A DNA stretch of 64,000 nt, taken from Erwinia typographi. GTDB lineage: Bacteria; Pseudomonadota; Gammaproteobacteria; Enterobacterales; Enterobacteriaceae. Under the pieces are notes generated by a model. It was not told the DNA's origin and searched no databases. It saw only the letters and a list, made by a program, of their open reading frames with translations. Below are positions 35,821 to 45,480 of this stretch, one piece after another. A program made the translations under genes and the position numbers. The stretch lies in the NCBI RefSeq assembly GCF_000773975.1, contig NZ_JRUQ01000027.1:186001-250000 (forward strand), read 5' to 3'. Each line of letters opens with the position of its first letter. Within the stretch, counting starts at the first letter, position 1.

Positions 35821-37284
35821 GTGAACCTTTTTATCGCTGCGTTGGGAACAGAAACTAATACCTTTTCACCGCTCCCCACCGGAAGACAAAATTTTGATGA
35901 GACGCTCTTCTCCCGCCATAACGGGAGCCAGTCCGATCACTATTTCGCTCAGCCGGTGCGGATTTGGCGTGAGATGGCGACGCAGCAGGGAGATGAGGTG
36001 GTGGAAAGCCTGACCACTTTCGCCCAGCCTGGCGGCCTGACCCGGCAGGATGTCTGGGAAACGCTCCGTGACGATCTTCTGGCGGATTTGCAAAGCGCCG
36101 GTCAGGTGGACTGGGTTCTGCTCAACCTGCATGGGGCGATGGCGTCTGACGACTGCGATGACTGCGAGAAAGAGCTGGTGCTGGCGGTACGGCAGATCGT
36201 CGGGCCGGAGGTAATCATCGGGGTTGAGCTGGACCTGCATTGCCATCTTGATCCTGAGCTGATCGCCGCCGCCAGCCTGGTGATCCTCTACAAAGAGTAC
36301 CCGCATACCGATGTTAACGATCGTGCCGTGGAGCTGTTTACCCACTGTCGTGCGGCGGCGCTGGGTGAGTTCACGCCGGTGATGGCGCTGCGAGACTGCC
36401 GGATGCTCGGCGTCTGGCGGACGTCGGACAGCGAGATTCGCCAACTGGTGGATGAGATGTTCACCAGCGAGCAACAGGAAGCCGTGCTGTCGCTGAGCTT
36501 CTGCCACGGCTTTCCATGGGCGGATGTCCCTAATGTCGGCGCGAAAGCGCTGGTTGCGGTAAAAGATAATCCGCAGCTTGCCGGGCGGCTGGCGGATGAG
36601 CTGGCTGAGAAAATCCTCGGGCTGCGTTACCGCTATCAGCCGACGCTGCTGACCATTGACCAGTTGACCGCCAGCCTGCCCGACCTCCCCGGCGTGACGG
36701 TAGTCGCCGATATTGCCGACAATGCAGGCGGCGGGGCCGCCAGCGATGCGACCTGGCTGCTACAGGGCATGATCCAGGCGAAAAGCAGCGGCGTGCTGTT
36801 CGGCAACCTCTGGGACCCGCTGGCGGTGCGCATTTGCCAGGAGGCGGGAGAGGGCAGCCAGCTACCGCTGAGGATCGGCGGTAAAGTCGGGCCGCAGTCT
36901 GGCGATCCGCTCGATCTCCGGGTTCGCGTGCTGAAGATTGTCGAACAGGCGACCGTGACGTTTGGCGCCGGCAAGCAGGCGATGGGGGATGCGGTGCTGT
37001 TAGACGCTGACGGGCTGCATATCGTCATTAACAGCGTCCGTACCCAGACGTTTCACCCGGATGCCTACACCCAGTTTGGCCTCGACCTTAACGACTATCG
37101 CGCGGTGGTGGTGAAGTCGGCCCAGCACTTCTATGCCGGATTTGCCCCGGTTGCGGATCGGGTGATTTACGTCAGCGCGCCCGGCACGGTTTCCCCTGAT
37201 TTCACCACGCTGCCGCTGGCAAAAGCAGGCCGACCGCTCTGGCCGCAGGTGGAAGATCCGTTTGCCGCAGGCGGACAGCTGTGA
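35821..37284 (+). CDS. M81-family metallopeptidase, MlrC-like
   Basis: The 487-residue protein starts with a GTG (GGAG about 12 bases upstream) and has GTETNTFSPLP near the start. Metal-binding type segments follow: GVELDLHCH and YKEYPHTDVNDRA, then GFPWADVPNVG and a C-terminal Gly-rich region (GGKVGPQSGDPL). Length and motifs fit MlrC, known for hydrolysis of linear peptides containing unusual or D-residues from microcystin. It overlaps the next gene by 4 bp (GTGA). Confidence 0.88.
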   Translation: MNLFIAALGTETNTFSPLPTGRQNFDETLFSRHNGSQSDHYFAQPVRIWREMATQQGDEVVESLTTFAQPGGLTRQDVWETLRDDLLADLQSAGQVDWVLLNLHGAMASDDCDDCEKELVLAVRQIVGPEVIIGVELDLHCHLDPELIAAASLVILYKEYPHTDVNDRAVELFTHCRAAALGEFTPVMALRDCRMLGVWRTSDSEIRQLVDEMFTSEQQEAVLSLSFCHGFPWADVPNVGAKALVAVKDNPQLAGRLADELAEKILGLRYRYQPTLLTIDQLTASLPDLPGVTVVADIADNAGGGAASDATWLLQGMIQAKSSGVLFGNLWDPLAVRICQEAGEGSQLPLRIGGKVGPQSGDPLDLRVRVLKIVEQATVTFGAGKQAMGDAVLLDADGLHIVINSVRTQTFHPDAYTQFGLDLNDYRAVVVKSAQHFYAGFAPVADRVIYVSAPGTVSPDFTTLPLAKAGRPLWPQVEDPFAAGGQL

Positions 37285-38855
37285 GCGCGCTGGTGCAGCA
37301 GCCGGAAGAGGCGGTGGATGCGGTTCTCGCACGCTTCCAGCGCTACAACATGCCCGGTCTGAGCGTCGGCGTATTGTCTCAGGGCAAAGTGGTGCTGCGT
37401 AAGGGTTACGGGTTGGCCGATATCGCCGCCGGACGCCCCAACGCAGCGGATGTTCCGATGCGGATCGCCTCACTCAGCAAGCAGTTTCTGGTCAGTATCG
37501 TACTGATGCTGGAAGCCGAGGGGCGCCTTGCCGTCAGCGACCCCATTCAGCAATATCTGCCAGAGCTGCCCGATTATGGCGTGCCGGTCACCCTGCTGGA
37601 TTTGATGTCCAACCAGAGCGGCGTGCGTGATTTCCTTGAGCTGCGCCTGCTCTCCGGCGGCAATTTCAGCGATCCGGCCACGGCGGAAGAGAGTTACCGG
37701 CTGATTTGCAGCACAGCGGAACTGAACTTCCTGCCGGGGAGCCGTTTTGCCTATTCCAACAGCGGCTTTCTGCTGCTGACCCGCGTGGTGGAAAAGCTGG
37801 AAGGGGAAGCGCTGGAAACGGTGTTGCAGCGCCGAATTCTCCAGCCGCTGGGGATGACGCAAACCGGGCTGGCCCGTACCGATTCGCCGTGGATTGAAGG
37901 CCGCGCGGTGCCCTACGTCGTTGAGGCGGGGCAGCCCACTCAGGGACAGTGGTCGGTGCCGCTGGATGGCGCTGGCGGTATGCTTTCCACGGTAGACGAT
38001 CTGCTGAAATGGGCGGCCTGGGTGAGGGACAGCCACGGCGCGTCTCAGCCGATTTTTCAGCGGATGGCGCAGGCTCGTCCCTATGCGGACGGCAGTCCGT
38101 CGATTTACGGCCTTGGGTTTACGGTGATGCCGTACCGGGGCCAGCCCTCTTTTGGCCATCATGGCCAGTTGCCCGGCGTATTTGCCGAAATAGCCTGGTT
38201 CCCTCAGGCCGATGTGACCCTTGTCTTAATCGCTAACACCACGGAAATTAACCCGTTTCTGCTGGGACGTCAGTTGGCCGACGTGCTGATTCCGTCAGTG
38301 CTGACGGCGCGTCTGCCTGCCGCTGACGTCCTGCCGGGTTATTACTATAACGAAGCCGAAAACCGGCTCTTACAGGTAGAAAAGCGCAGTGGAGAAGTGA
38401 TGCTTAACAGCACCATGACTCGTGCGCCGCTTGAATGGCACCAGCCAGGATGCTGCCGTCCTTTCTGGCCGATGCTGCATTACCAGTTCTCTCCGCAGCC
38501 GGATTGCCTGCTGGGCAGCAACGGGCCAAACCCTGCCTGCTGGCGGCGGCTGACGCCCTGGCTGCCGGAAGCTGACGCCTCCCTTGCCGGCACCTTTTAT
38601 CAGCCTGAGCTTAACTGCGAGTGGCGTATCAGTCGCCAGCAGCAGCAGTGGCAGCTTGAACTGGCCGGCCCGTTCGGCGTCAGTCGCTTTACGCTGCTAC
38701 CGTTCGCCGATGGCGTGATGCTGGCCACCCCTGCCGTTAATCCTGACGGAGATTACCGCCCCACGCTACGCCTGACCCACACCGCGAGAGGAAGACGGCT
38801 GGAAATAGCCACCGATCGCACTTCGCGCCTGTTTGCAGACGAGATCCACCGTTAA
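37281..38855 (+). CDS. D-aminopeptidase-like serine hydrolase (class C beta-lactamase fold)
   Basis: This 524-residue protein has nucleophile motif Ser64-Leu-Ser-Lys67, Tyr158-Ser159-Asn160 and a GHHGQLPG segment near 290. Domain organisation (catalytic part to about 340, then two strand-rich C-terminal domains) and length match bacterial D-aminopeptidase DAP of the S12 family. That enzyme releases N-terminal D-residues. No signal peptide is visible, which suggests cytoplasmic action on imported peptides. It starts with a GTG overlapping the mlrC-like stop. Confidence 0.84.
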   Translation: MSALVQQPEEAVDAVLARFQRYNMPGLSVGVLSQGKVVLRKGYGLADIAAGRPNAADVPMRIASLSKQFLVSIVLMLEAEGRLAVSDPIQQYLPELPDYGVPVTLLDLMSNQSGVRDFLELRLLSGGNFSDPATAEESYRLICSTAELNFLPGSRFAYSNSGFLLLTRVVEKLEGEALETVLQRRILQPLGMTQTGLARTDSPWIEGRAVPYVVEAGQPTQGQWSVPLDGAGGMLSTVDDLLKWAAWVRDSHGASQPIFQRMAQARPYADGSPSIYGLGFTVMPYRGQPSFGHHGQLPGVFAEIAWFPQADVTLVLIANTTEINPFLLGRQLADVLIPSVLTARLPAADVLPGYYYNEAENRLLQVEKRSGEVMLNSTMTRAPLEWHQPGCCRPFWPMLHYQFSPQPDCLLGSNGPNPACWRRLTPWLPEADASLAGTFYQPELNCEWRISRQQQQWQLELAGPFGVSRFTLLPFADGVMLATPAVNPDGDYRPTLRLTHTARGRRLEIATDRTSRLFADEIHR

Positions 38856-38878
38856 CTTCACCTTTTGGGAGTGTTTGT

Positions 38879-40447
38879 ATGCGCCTCACCTCGGTATCAA
38901 AAACGTTAAGGCAGATGGCCCTTGCGGCTGCGCTGGTGCCCGCCGTGGCCAGCGTTCAGGCACAGGCTGCTGGCAAGGTCGTCTGGGCGGTGGGCGTGGA
39001 TGCCGATTCGCTGGACCCGCACCGCACCACCACCTGGGAATCCTGGGCTACCTTCGATCTGATTTATGATTCGCTGTTGCAGTTTGATGCCAACGGCAAA
39101 GTGGTGCCTAACCTGGCAAAAAGCTGGGAAATGTCGCCGGACGGCAAAGAGTACACCTTCCACCTTAACGCCGGGATGCAGTGCAGCGACGGCACGCCGC
39201 TGGACGCTACCGATGTGAAGTACACCATGGATCGCGCTTTCGACAGTAAAAACCCCAGCGTGATGAAAGCCGGGTTTGGTCCGGTCACCGCCGTGGAGGT
39301 CGTCGATCCGCTGACGGTGAAATTTAAACTCTCCAGCCCGTTTGGCGCCTTCCTCGCTTTCCAGGGCGAACCTTTTGCCTCAATCCTTTGCGACAGCAAT
39401 CAGGCGCTGGGCAAAGCGTTCGGCTCCAGCAAGGCCATTGGCTCCGGTCCGTTTATGGTGAAATCCTGGGTAAAAGGCGACCGCATGGTGCTGGTGCCTA
39501 ATCCTCACTTCAAAAATTATGGTCGCCCGGTCGAGAATGCCGGTCCGCCGAAGATTGACGAGCTGATTGTCCGTCGTATGCCGGAAGCCCAGTCCCGGCT
39601 TGCCGCGCTGTCTACCGGCGAGGTGCAAATTGCCACGCCGCCGCTGGATGACGTCGATACCGTTAAAAAGTCGGCGAAAATGCACTTACTGACGGCGAAA
39701 AACACCGGTTCCACGATCTTCTTTGAATTTACCACCTCGCGGCCGCCGTTTAACGATGAGCGTATCCGCCAGGCGGTGGCCTACGGTATCGATCCTGACG
39801 CGGCCATTGATATTGTCTTTGGCGATGTGGCGCAGCGCGAACACTGTACCGTTGGGCCGGGCGTCTTCGGCAATGACGAGGACTGGTGTGCAAAGCAGGG
39901 CTACAGCTATGACCCTGAGAAAGCCAAAGCGCTGCTGAAAGAGGCCGGTTATGGCCCGGACAAGCCGCTGGAGGTCACGGTGATGACCTGGCCGGATGAT
40001 AACCGTGAAAAGATCTTACAGGTCTTCCAGAACCAGCTACAGCAGATCGGCATTAACGCCACCATTGAGCTGATGGATATCGGCACGCTGAATGCGCGCG
40101 TCAAGCAGGAGAACGAAACCAAAACCGGCAAAGGCTCGTTCAATATGATGGGCTGGGCCTGGTATGACCCGGATATTCTCTACAACCTGTGGCACTCGCC
40201 GGGCGCCTATTCCGGTTATCAGACGCCTGAGCTGGACGCCATGCTGGAGAAAACCCGCACCACCCTCGATCCTGCCCAGCGCCTGCTGGCGGTGCACGAT
40301 GCGCAAAGCTACCTGCTGAAACATGCGATTCAGGTTCCGCTTTATACGCCGGGCTGGAACTGGCTGTATGCGGTGCGCAATGAAGTGAAAGGCTTTAAGG
40401 TCAGCACCTTTAACCGCCCAATCTTTAATGACGTCACCGTCCAGTAA
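38879..40447 (+). CDS. Peptide ABC transporter substrate-binding protein (DppA/OppA family)
   Basis: The 522-residue protein has a Sec signal (to AQA, about residue 30), then VGVDADSLDPHRTT and the SBP family 5 pattern (LAKSWEMSPDGKEYTFHLNAGMQCSDGTPLDATDVKYTMDR). It binds oligopeptides or similar compounds in the periplasm. A 10-bp hairpin separates it from the permease genes. Confidence 0.93.
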   Translation: MRLTSVSKTLRQMALAAALVPAVASVQAQAAGKVVWAVGVDADSLDPHRTTTWESWATFDLIYDSLLQFDANGKVVPNLAKSWEMSPDGKEYTFHLNAGMQCSDGTPLDATDVKYTMDRAFDSKNPSVMKAGFGPVTAVEVVDPLTVKFKLSSPFGAFLAFQGEPFASILCDSNQALGKAFGSSKAIGSGPFMVKSWVKGDRMVLVPNPHFKNYGRPVENAGPPKIDELIVRRMPEAQSRLAALSTGEVQIATPPLDDVDTVKKSAKMHLLTAKNTGSTIFFEFTTSRPPFNDERIRQAVAYGIDPDAAIDIVFGDVAQREHCTVGPGVFGNDEDWCAKQGYSYDPEKAKALLKEAGYGPDKPLEVTVMTWPDDNREKILQVFQNQLQQIGINATIELMDIGTLNARVKQENETKTGKGSFNMMGWAWYDPDILYNLWHSPGAYSGYQTPELDAMLEKTRTTLDPAQRLLAVHDAQSYLLKHAIQVPLYTPGWNWLYAVRNEVKGFKVSTFNRPIFNDVTVQ

Positions 40448-40452
40448 CCTTC

Positions 40453-40477
40453 GGGGCTGCGGGCGTTCCGCAGCCCC
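40453..40477 (+). terminator. Intra-operon stem-loop after the binding-protein gene
   Basis: Perfect 10-bp stem (GGGGCTGCGG / CCGCAGCCCC) with a 5-nt loop followed by CGTTTTC, 5 bases after the stop codon. Such hairpins after binding-protein genes usually attenuate read-through and protect the upstream mRNA. Confidence 0.7.
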
Positions 40478-40494
40478 CGTTTTCGGGACTTATT

Positions 40495-41418
40495 ATGCTG
40501 CAATTTATCGCACGCCGAAGCATTGCGGCGCTGGTCACCGTCTGGATCGCCACGCTGGCGGCGGTGTTGCTGATCCACCTGGTGCCTGGCGATCCGGTGC
40601 GCACCATGTTTGCCCAGTCTCAGGGCGTGACTCCCGCGCAGATCGAAGAGATCCGCCATAACTTTGGCCTCGATCTGCCGATTTATCAGCAGTATTTCAA
40701 CTACCTGGTGCGGCTGTTTCATGGCGATATGGGCGTGACCATCCGGGGTCAGCAGCCGGTGCTGAAGCTGATCATGATTTGCCTGCCCTACACCCTGGCG
40801 CTGACCTGCTCGGCAATGGTGGTCGCGCTGCTGTTCGGCATGACCTGCGGCTTTATTGCCGCTTATAAACGCGGCAGCTGGTTTGATTCCGCGCTGATGG
40901 TGACGGCGATCCTGGGCGTCTCGTTACCCCATTTTTGGCTTGGGCTGATGCTGATGCTGCTGTTCTCGGTCAAGTGGGGGCTGCTGCCGGTGGCGGGCAC
41001 GGGCTTTGAAGGCCTGATCCTGCCAGCGCTGACGCTGGGCATCACCAATGCGGCGATCATTGCACGCCTGACCCGATCCTCGATGATTGAAATTTTCAGC
41101 CAGGACTTTATCCGCACCGCGCGGGCCAAAGGGCTGCCGCGCACGCTGGTGCTCTATCGCCATGCGCTGCGTGCCGGTCTGATCCCGGTGATCACCATGA
41201 TGGGGATGCAGTTCACCTATCTGATGGGCGGGGCGGTGATCATCGAAAACGTCTTCAGCTGGAACGGCATTGGCAGGCTCGCCGTGCAGGCTATTTTCCA
41301 GCGTGACTACCCGCTGATTCAGGGCTTCATTCTGGTGTTTGCTTTTATTGTGGCGATCGTTTCATTGCTGCTCGACATTCTCTATGCGTGGCTCGATCCG
41401 CGCATCAAAGTGCAATAA
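40495..41418 (+). CDS. Dipeptide-type ABC transporter permease (DppB family)
   Basis: This 307-residue inner-membrane protein has the DppB start (MLQFIARRSIAALVTVWIAT), HLVPGDPVRTMF and the EAA-type loop (FIRTARAKGLPRTLVLYRHALRAGLIP). It forms the channel with the permease starting at 41430. Confidence 0.94.
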   Translation: MLQFIARRSIAALVTVWIATLAAVLLIHLVPGDPVRTMFAQSQGVTPAQIEEIRHNFGLDLPIYQQYFNYLVRLFHGDMGVTIRGQQPVLKLIMICLPYTLALTCSAMVVALLFGMTCGFIAAYKRGSWFDSALMVTAILGVSLPHFWLGLMLMLLFSVKWGLLPVAGTGFEGLILPALTLGITNAAIIARLTRSSMIEIFSQDFIRTARAKGLPRTLVLYRHALRAGLIPVITMMGMQFTYLMGGAVIIENVFSWNGIGRLAVQAIFQRDYPLIQGFILVFAFIVAIVSLLLDILYAWLDPRIKVQ

Positions 41419-41429
41419 CCGGAGGCGAT

Positions 41430-42320
41430 ATGTCTGCTCAACTCAGCAGTGAAGCGGCCCGGCCGCTGACCACCGGCGGCAACGGATTCCGCCGTCTTGT
41501 GCGGGGCGTACGCCGCAACCGGGCGGCAATGGTCGGGCTGGTGATTGTGCTGTTGCTGATTTCGCTGGCGATGCTCGCGCCGCTGCTGGCCCCCTATGCG
41601 CCGGACCGGATGGGGGCAGGGCGCCGACTGACGCCGCCTTCGCTGGCGCACTTGTTCGGCACCGACGAATTTGGCCGCGATATCTTCAGCCGGATCATTT
41701 ACGGTTCGCGCCTGACGCTGACGATCGGCGCGATTTCCGTGGGGATCTCTGCCGTTTCCGGGCTGCTGCTGGGCCTGCTGGCAGGCTATGCCGGCGGCTG
41801 GCTGGAGCGGGTGATTATGCGCGGCACCGACGTACTGTTCTCGTTTACCGAAGTGCTGATTGCGCTGGCGGCGGTGGCGATGCTGGGGCCGACGCTGCAA
41901 AACGCGATGATTGCGGTGGGCATCGCGGCAATCCCTTTTTACGTCAGGATTACCTATTCGCAGGTGCTGGTAGAGAAAAACCGGCCCTACTTCGAAGCGG
42001 CGGTAGCGGCGGGCGCTGGCACCTTCCGGCTGATTTTCCGCCATCTGCTGCCAAACGTGATGCCGCCGCTGATTGTGGTTGCCACGCTGGGGATGTCTAC
42101 GGCAATGCTGGCTGCCGCCGGGCTCTCTTTCCTCGGATTAGGTGCGCAGCCGCCGTTACCGGAGTGGGGATTGATGCTCTCGCAGGGAAGAGATTTTATC
42201 ACCCGCGCGCCCTGGATCTGCATTATTCCCGGCATCGCCATTGTTATCACCGTGCTGGGCTTTAACCTGCTGGGCGACGGTATCCGCGAAGCCCTCGACC
42301 CCGGTCAGCAGCGCCATTAA
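41430..42320 (+). CDS. Dipeptide-type ABC transporter permease (DppC family)
   Basis: I chose the ATG at 41430 (GGAGG 4-9 bases upstream), giving 296 residues. It shows RNRAAMVGLVIVLLLI, the DppC segment HLFGTDEFGRDIFSRIIYGSR and the loop (YFEAAVAAGAGTFRLIFRHLLPN). Confidence 0.94.
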   Translation: MSAQLSSEAARPLTTGGNGFRRLVRGVRRNRAAMVGLVIVLLLISLAMLAPLLAPYAPDRMGAGRRLTPPSLAHLFGTDEFGRDIFSRIIYGSRLTLTIGAISVGISAVSGLLLGLLAGYAGGWLERVIMRGTDVLFSFTEVLIALAAVAMLGPTLQNAMIAVGIAAIPFYVRITYSQVLVEKNRPYFEAAVAAGAGTFRLIFRHLLPNVMPPLIVVATLGMSTAMLAAAGLSFLGLGAQPPLPEWGLMLSQGRDFITRAPWICIIPGIAIVITVLGFNLLGDGIREALDPGQQRH

Positions 42321-42331
42321 GGAGCATAACC

Positions 42332-44152
42332 ATGACCCTCACTCCGTTGCTGAGCGTCAGCAATCTGACCCTCGCTTTCACCCGTGATATCAGCCAGCCC
42401 CCGACGGTGAAAGGCCTCTCTTTCGATCTAAAACCGGGCGAAACGCTGGCGATTGTCGGCGAGTCCGGCTCCGGCAAAAGCGTTTCAATGATGTCGCTGC
42501 TGCAACTTCTGCCGCGTCATTCCAGCTTTATTCGGGCTGGCGAAGCGCTGTTTAACGACCAGGATCTGCTGCGCATGAACGAAGAGCAGATCAATAAGAT
42601 CCGCGGCGCGCAAATCTCGATGATCTTTCAGGAGCCGATGACCTCCCTCAACCCGGTGCTGAGCATTGGCTTGCAGCTGACCGAGGTGATTGTGACCCAC
42701 CAGAAGCTTTCCGCTTCTCAGGCAAAAGATCTGGCGATAGCGATGCTTGCGCGGGTGAGGATTAACGATCCGCAACGCCGCTTTCGTCAGTATCCTCATG
42801 AGCTCTCCGGTGGTATGCGGCAGAGGGTGATGATCGCCATGGCGCTGGCCTGCCGTCCGCAAATCCTGATTGCGGACGAGCCGACCACCGCGCTGGACGT
42901 CACCATTCAGGCCGAGGTGCTTGAGCTGCTGCGGGAGCTTAAGCGTGAATTCAACACCTCCATTTTGCTGATCACTCACGATATGGGGGTGGTGGCCGAA
43001 ATGGCCGATCGGGTGATTGTGATGCAGCAGGGGCGGATGATCGAGCAGGGCGATGTCGGGCCGCTGTTTGCCGCGCCCCAACATGCCTATACGCAGGCCC
43101 TGATGCGGGCGGTGCCGCGTCTGGGTGAAACGGCGGGGCAGGAAGGGCCGGTTCGTTTTCGCCTGCTTAATGAAGCCGAAGAGACGACGCCGTTAATCAG
43201 CGGGGCGCTGACTCCCTCAGCCGTACCGGCTCAACCGCTGCTGGAAGTACGCGATTTACACGTACGCTATGACGTGCGGGAAGGGGTTTTACGCCGCCTG
43301 AAAGGGCGAGTTCACGCGGTGGAAGGGATCAGTTTCAACCTCTATCCGGGAGAAACGCTGGCGCTGGTGGGCGAATCCGGCTGCGGTAAATCCACCACTG
43401 GCCGCTCGCTGATCGGGCTGGAAACCCCCTCGTCGGGTGATATCCTGCTGGATGGCTATGAAGTTCATCGTCTGAATCGTCATGCGATGCGGCCGGTGCG
43501 CAAAATCGTGCAGATGGTGTTTCAGGACCCTTTTGCCTCGCTGAATCCCCGGCTGGATGCGGGCAGCCAGGTGCGGGAGCCAATGGACATTCATGAGGTG
43601 GGCAACCATGAGACGCGCGACCGTAAAGTGGCCGAGCTCTTTGAGCGGGTAGGCCTGTCGCCGGAGATGCGCCATCGCTTCCCCCATGAGTTTTCCGGCG
43701 GGCAGCGCCAGCGGCTGTGCATCGCCAGAGCGCTGTCTCTGGAGCCGAAGCTGATTGTCGCCGACGAGGCCGTGTCGGCGCTGGACGTCTCCATTCAGGC
43801 GCAGGTGGTTAACCTGATGCTGGAACTCCAGGCGCAGCTGGGGATTGCCTGGCTGTTTATTTCTCATGATATGGCGGTGGTCGAGCGGGTGGCGCACCGC
43901 GTGGCGGTGATGCAGATGGGACGAATCGTCGAGATTGGCCCGAAAGCGTCGGTCTTCTCCCGGCCCGGCCATCCTTACACGCAGCGCCTGATGGCTGCGG
44001 TACCGGTGGCCGATCCGACGCACCAGCGCCAACAGTTTTTCCGCGATACGACCGAGCTGAAAAGCCCGATTCGTGCGCTTGATTATCCGGGACGGCCTCA
44101 GCAGATGAAACAAATCGCGCCTGGGCATTTTATTGCAGTGGAGGATGTGTGA
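42332..44152 (+). CDS. Fused dipeptide ABC transporter ATPase (DppD-DppF type)
   Basis: The 606-residue protein has two complete nucleotide-binding domains. Domain 1 has Walker A GESGSGKS and signature LSGGMRQR; domain 2 has Walker [10 protein letters not shown], signature FSGGQRQR and [11 protein letters not shown]. GsiA-like fusions of this sort replace separate DppD and DppF. A C-terminal oligopeptide-type tail ([15 protein letters not shown]) follows. Its stop overlaps the next start (GTGA). Confidence 0.93.
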   Translation: MTLTPLLSVSNLTLAFTRDISQPPTVKGLSFDLKPGETLAIVGESGSGKSVSMMSLLQLLPRHSSFIRAGEALFNDQDLLRMNEEQINKIRGAQISMIFQEPMTSLNPVLSIGLQLTEVIVTHQKLSASQAKDLAIAMLARVRINDPQRRFRQYPHELSGGMRQRVMIAMALACRPQILIADEPTTALDVTIQAEVLELLRELKREFNTSILLITHDMGVVAEMADRVIVMQQGRMIEQGDVGPLFAAPQHAYTQALMRAVPRLGETAGQEGPVRFRLLNEAEETTPLISGALTPSAVPAQPLLEVRDLHVRYDVREGVLRRLKGRVHAVEGISFNLYPGETLALVGESGCGKSTTGRSLIGLETPSSGDILLDGYEVHRLNRHAMRPVRKIVQMVFQDPFASLNPRLDAGSQVREPMDIHEVGNHETRDRKVAELFERVGLSPEMRHRFPHEFSGGQRQRLCIARALSLEPKLIVADEAVSALDVSIQAQVVNLMLELQAQLGIAWLFISHDMAVVERVAHRVAVMQMGRIVEIGPKASVFSRPGHPYTQRLMAAVPVADPTHQRQQFFRDTTELKSPIRALDYPGRPQQMKQIAPGHFIAVEDV

Positions 44153-45309
44153 ATCAATTAAAGGCCGGGTCACCGGCAGGTGAAGGAAGCGAGCGTCCCT
44201 TTTATGACGATCGGCTGACGCCTTATATCGAAATCGACGCGCAGCGGCTGGAGAGGAATTTACAGCAGATGCAGCGTCGGGCTCTGGTGGGCGGGGTGCA
44301 GCTGCGTCCACATGCCAAAACCCATAAAAGCGTGGCCCTTGCGCGTCGCCAGATTGAACTGGGCGCGGTGGGCATTACCGTCTCCAAACCGAGCGAAGGC
44401 GTGGTGTTTATTGAAGGCGGCGTGCGCGACGTGCTGCTGGCTTATCCGGTTGTCCGGGCGGAGACGCTCAGGGAATTGTTTGCCGCAGCGATGCGCACCG
44501 GCACCCGCCTTGGCGTTATCGTAGCCGGGCTGGAGGGCGTGGCCGCCGTGGCTAAAGCCGCCGTGGATTCAGGCTCGCTGGATCTCTCTGTCTGGATCAA
44601 AGTGGATGTCGGGCTGGGAAGGGTCGGCGTCAGCCCGGAAGGCGAGGGCGCGCTACAGCTGGCGCAGGCACTGCGGCTTGGCGGCCTGCGCTTTGCCGGT
44701 CTGCTTTCTCATGCCGGTCATGCTTATGGCGCACAGAACCTTCAGCAGGTGGCGCAAATAGTGCAGGACGAAGCTACCCGCATGTTGGGATTGCAGCAGC
44801 GTTTGCAGAAGGCCGGCTTCCCGGAATGTCGTGTTTCGGTAGGATCAACGCCATCGATCCTCGGCGCGCCGCTCCCGCAGGGTTTTGACGAGATCCGCCC
44901 CGGTAACTACTCTCTGCTGGATCTGGCGGCGGTCAGGCTGGGGTTGTGCACGCTGGATGACGTGGCGCTGACTCTTGTCGCCAGGGTGGTGGCGGTTAAC
45001 GATCGCTATGCGATTGTCGATGCCGGATCAAAAGCGCTCAGTTCTGACAAAGGGCCGCACGGAACTGGTGCAGCCGATTTCGGTCTGGCGGTAAATACCC
45101 TGAGCGGCGCGCAATATCGCATTGAAAAATTATCCGAAGAGCATGGATTTATTCCACATTGTGGCAATAAGCCGGAAGTGGGCAGTATATTGCGCCTGTT
45201 TCCCAACCATTCGTGCGCAGTGATGGCATCATTTAATCATTTTGTTCTGAGAAATAATGATGGTGCGGCGGATATCATGAATATAGACGCTCGCGGTCAG
45301 TTTTTATAA
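44149..45309 (+). CDS. PLP-dependent D-serine dehydratase / D-threonine aldolase-family enzyme
   Basis: This 386-residue fold-III PLP protein starts with a GTG. Lys57 in RPHAKTHK is the expected PLP lysine. SVGSTPS and EIRPGNYSLLD are cofactor and active-site segments, and His354 and Cys356 (PNHSC) are the metal ligands of the family. Known members act on D-serine, D-threonine or other D-3-hydroxy amino acids. Ending the operon of MlrC, D-aminopeptidase and the peptide importer, it should degrade the D-amino acid released. Confidence 0.87.
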   Translation: MNQLKAGSPAGEGSERPFYDDRLTPYIEIDAQRLERNLQQMQRRALVGGVQLRPHAKTHKSVALARRQIELGAVGITVSKPSEGVVFIEGGVRDVLLAYPVVRAETLRELFAAAMRTGTRLGVIVAGLEGVAAVAKAAVDSGSLDLSVWIKVDVGLGRVGVSPEGEGALQLAQALRLGGLRFAGLLSHAGHAYGAQNLQQVAQIVQDEATRMLGLQQRLQKAGFPECRVSVGSTPSILGAPLPQGFDEIRPGNYSLLDLAAVRLGLCTLDDVALTLVARVVAVNDRYAIVDAGSKALSSDKGPHGTGAADFGLAVNTLSGAQYRIEKLSEEHGFIPHCGNKPEVGSILRLFPNHSCAVMASFNHFVLRNNDGAADIMNIDARGQFL

Positions 45310-45480
45310 AAAATGGATCGGATATTGCATTATTTATTCAGATTGAGGTAACGAGACAGATAATGAAAAAGGCCGGATAAAAAATGTGAGTTAATTTTCT
45401 TAGCCACATTCTATAAGAGCCGCTTATTCATTCCGCTGAGCAATCAGCGGAAAGGCTTCGCTTTACCTGGAGACACCGCG

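Noticed and set aside
41382-42044. 220-codon minus-strand frame across dppBC-type genes
   Set aside because: Arg/Gln/His-rich composition typical of antisense to GC-rich genes, and it overlaps well-supported permeases.
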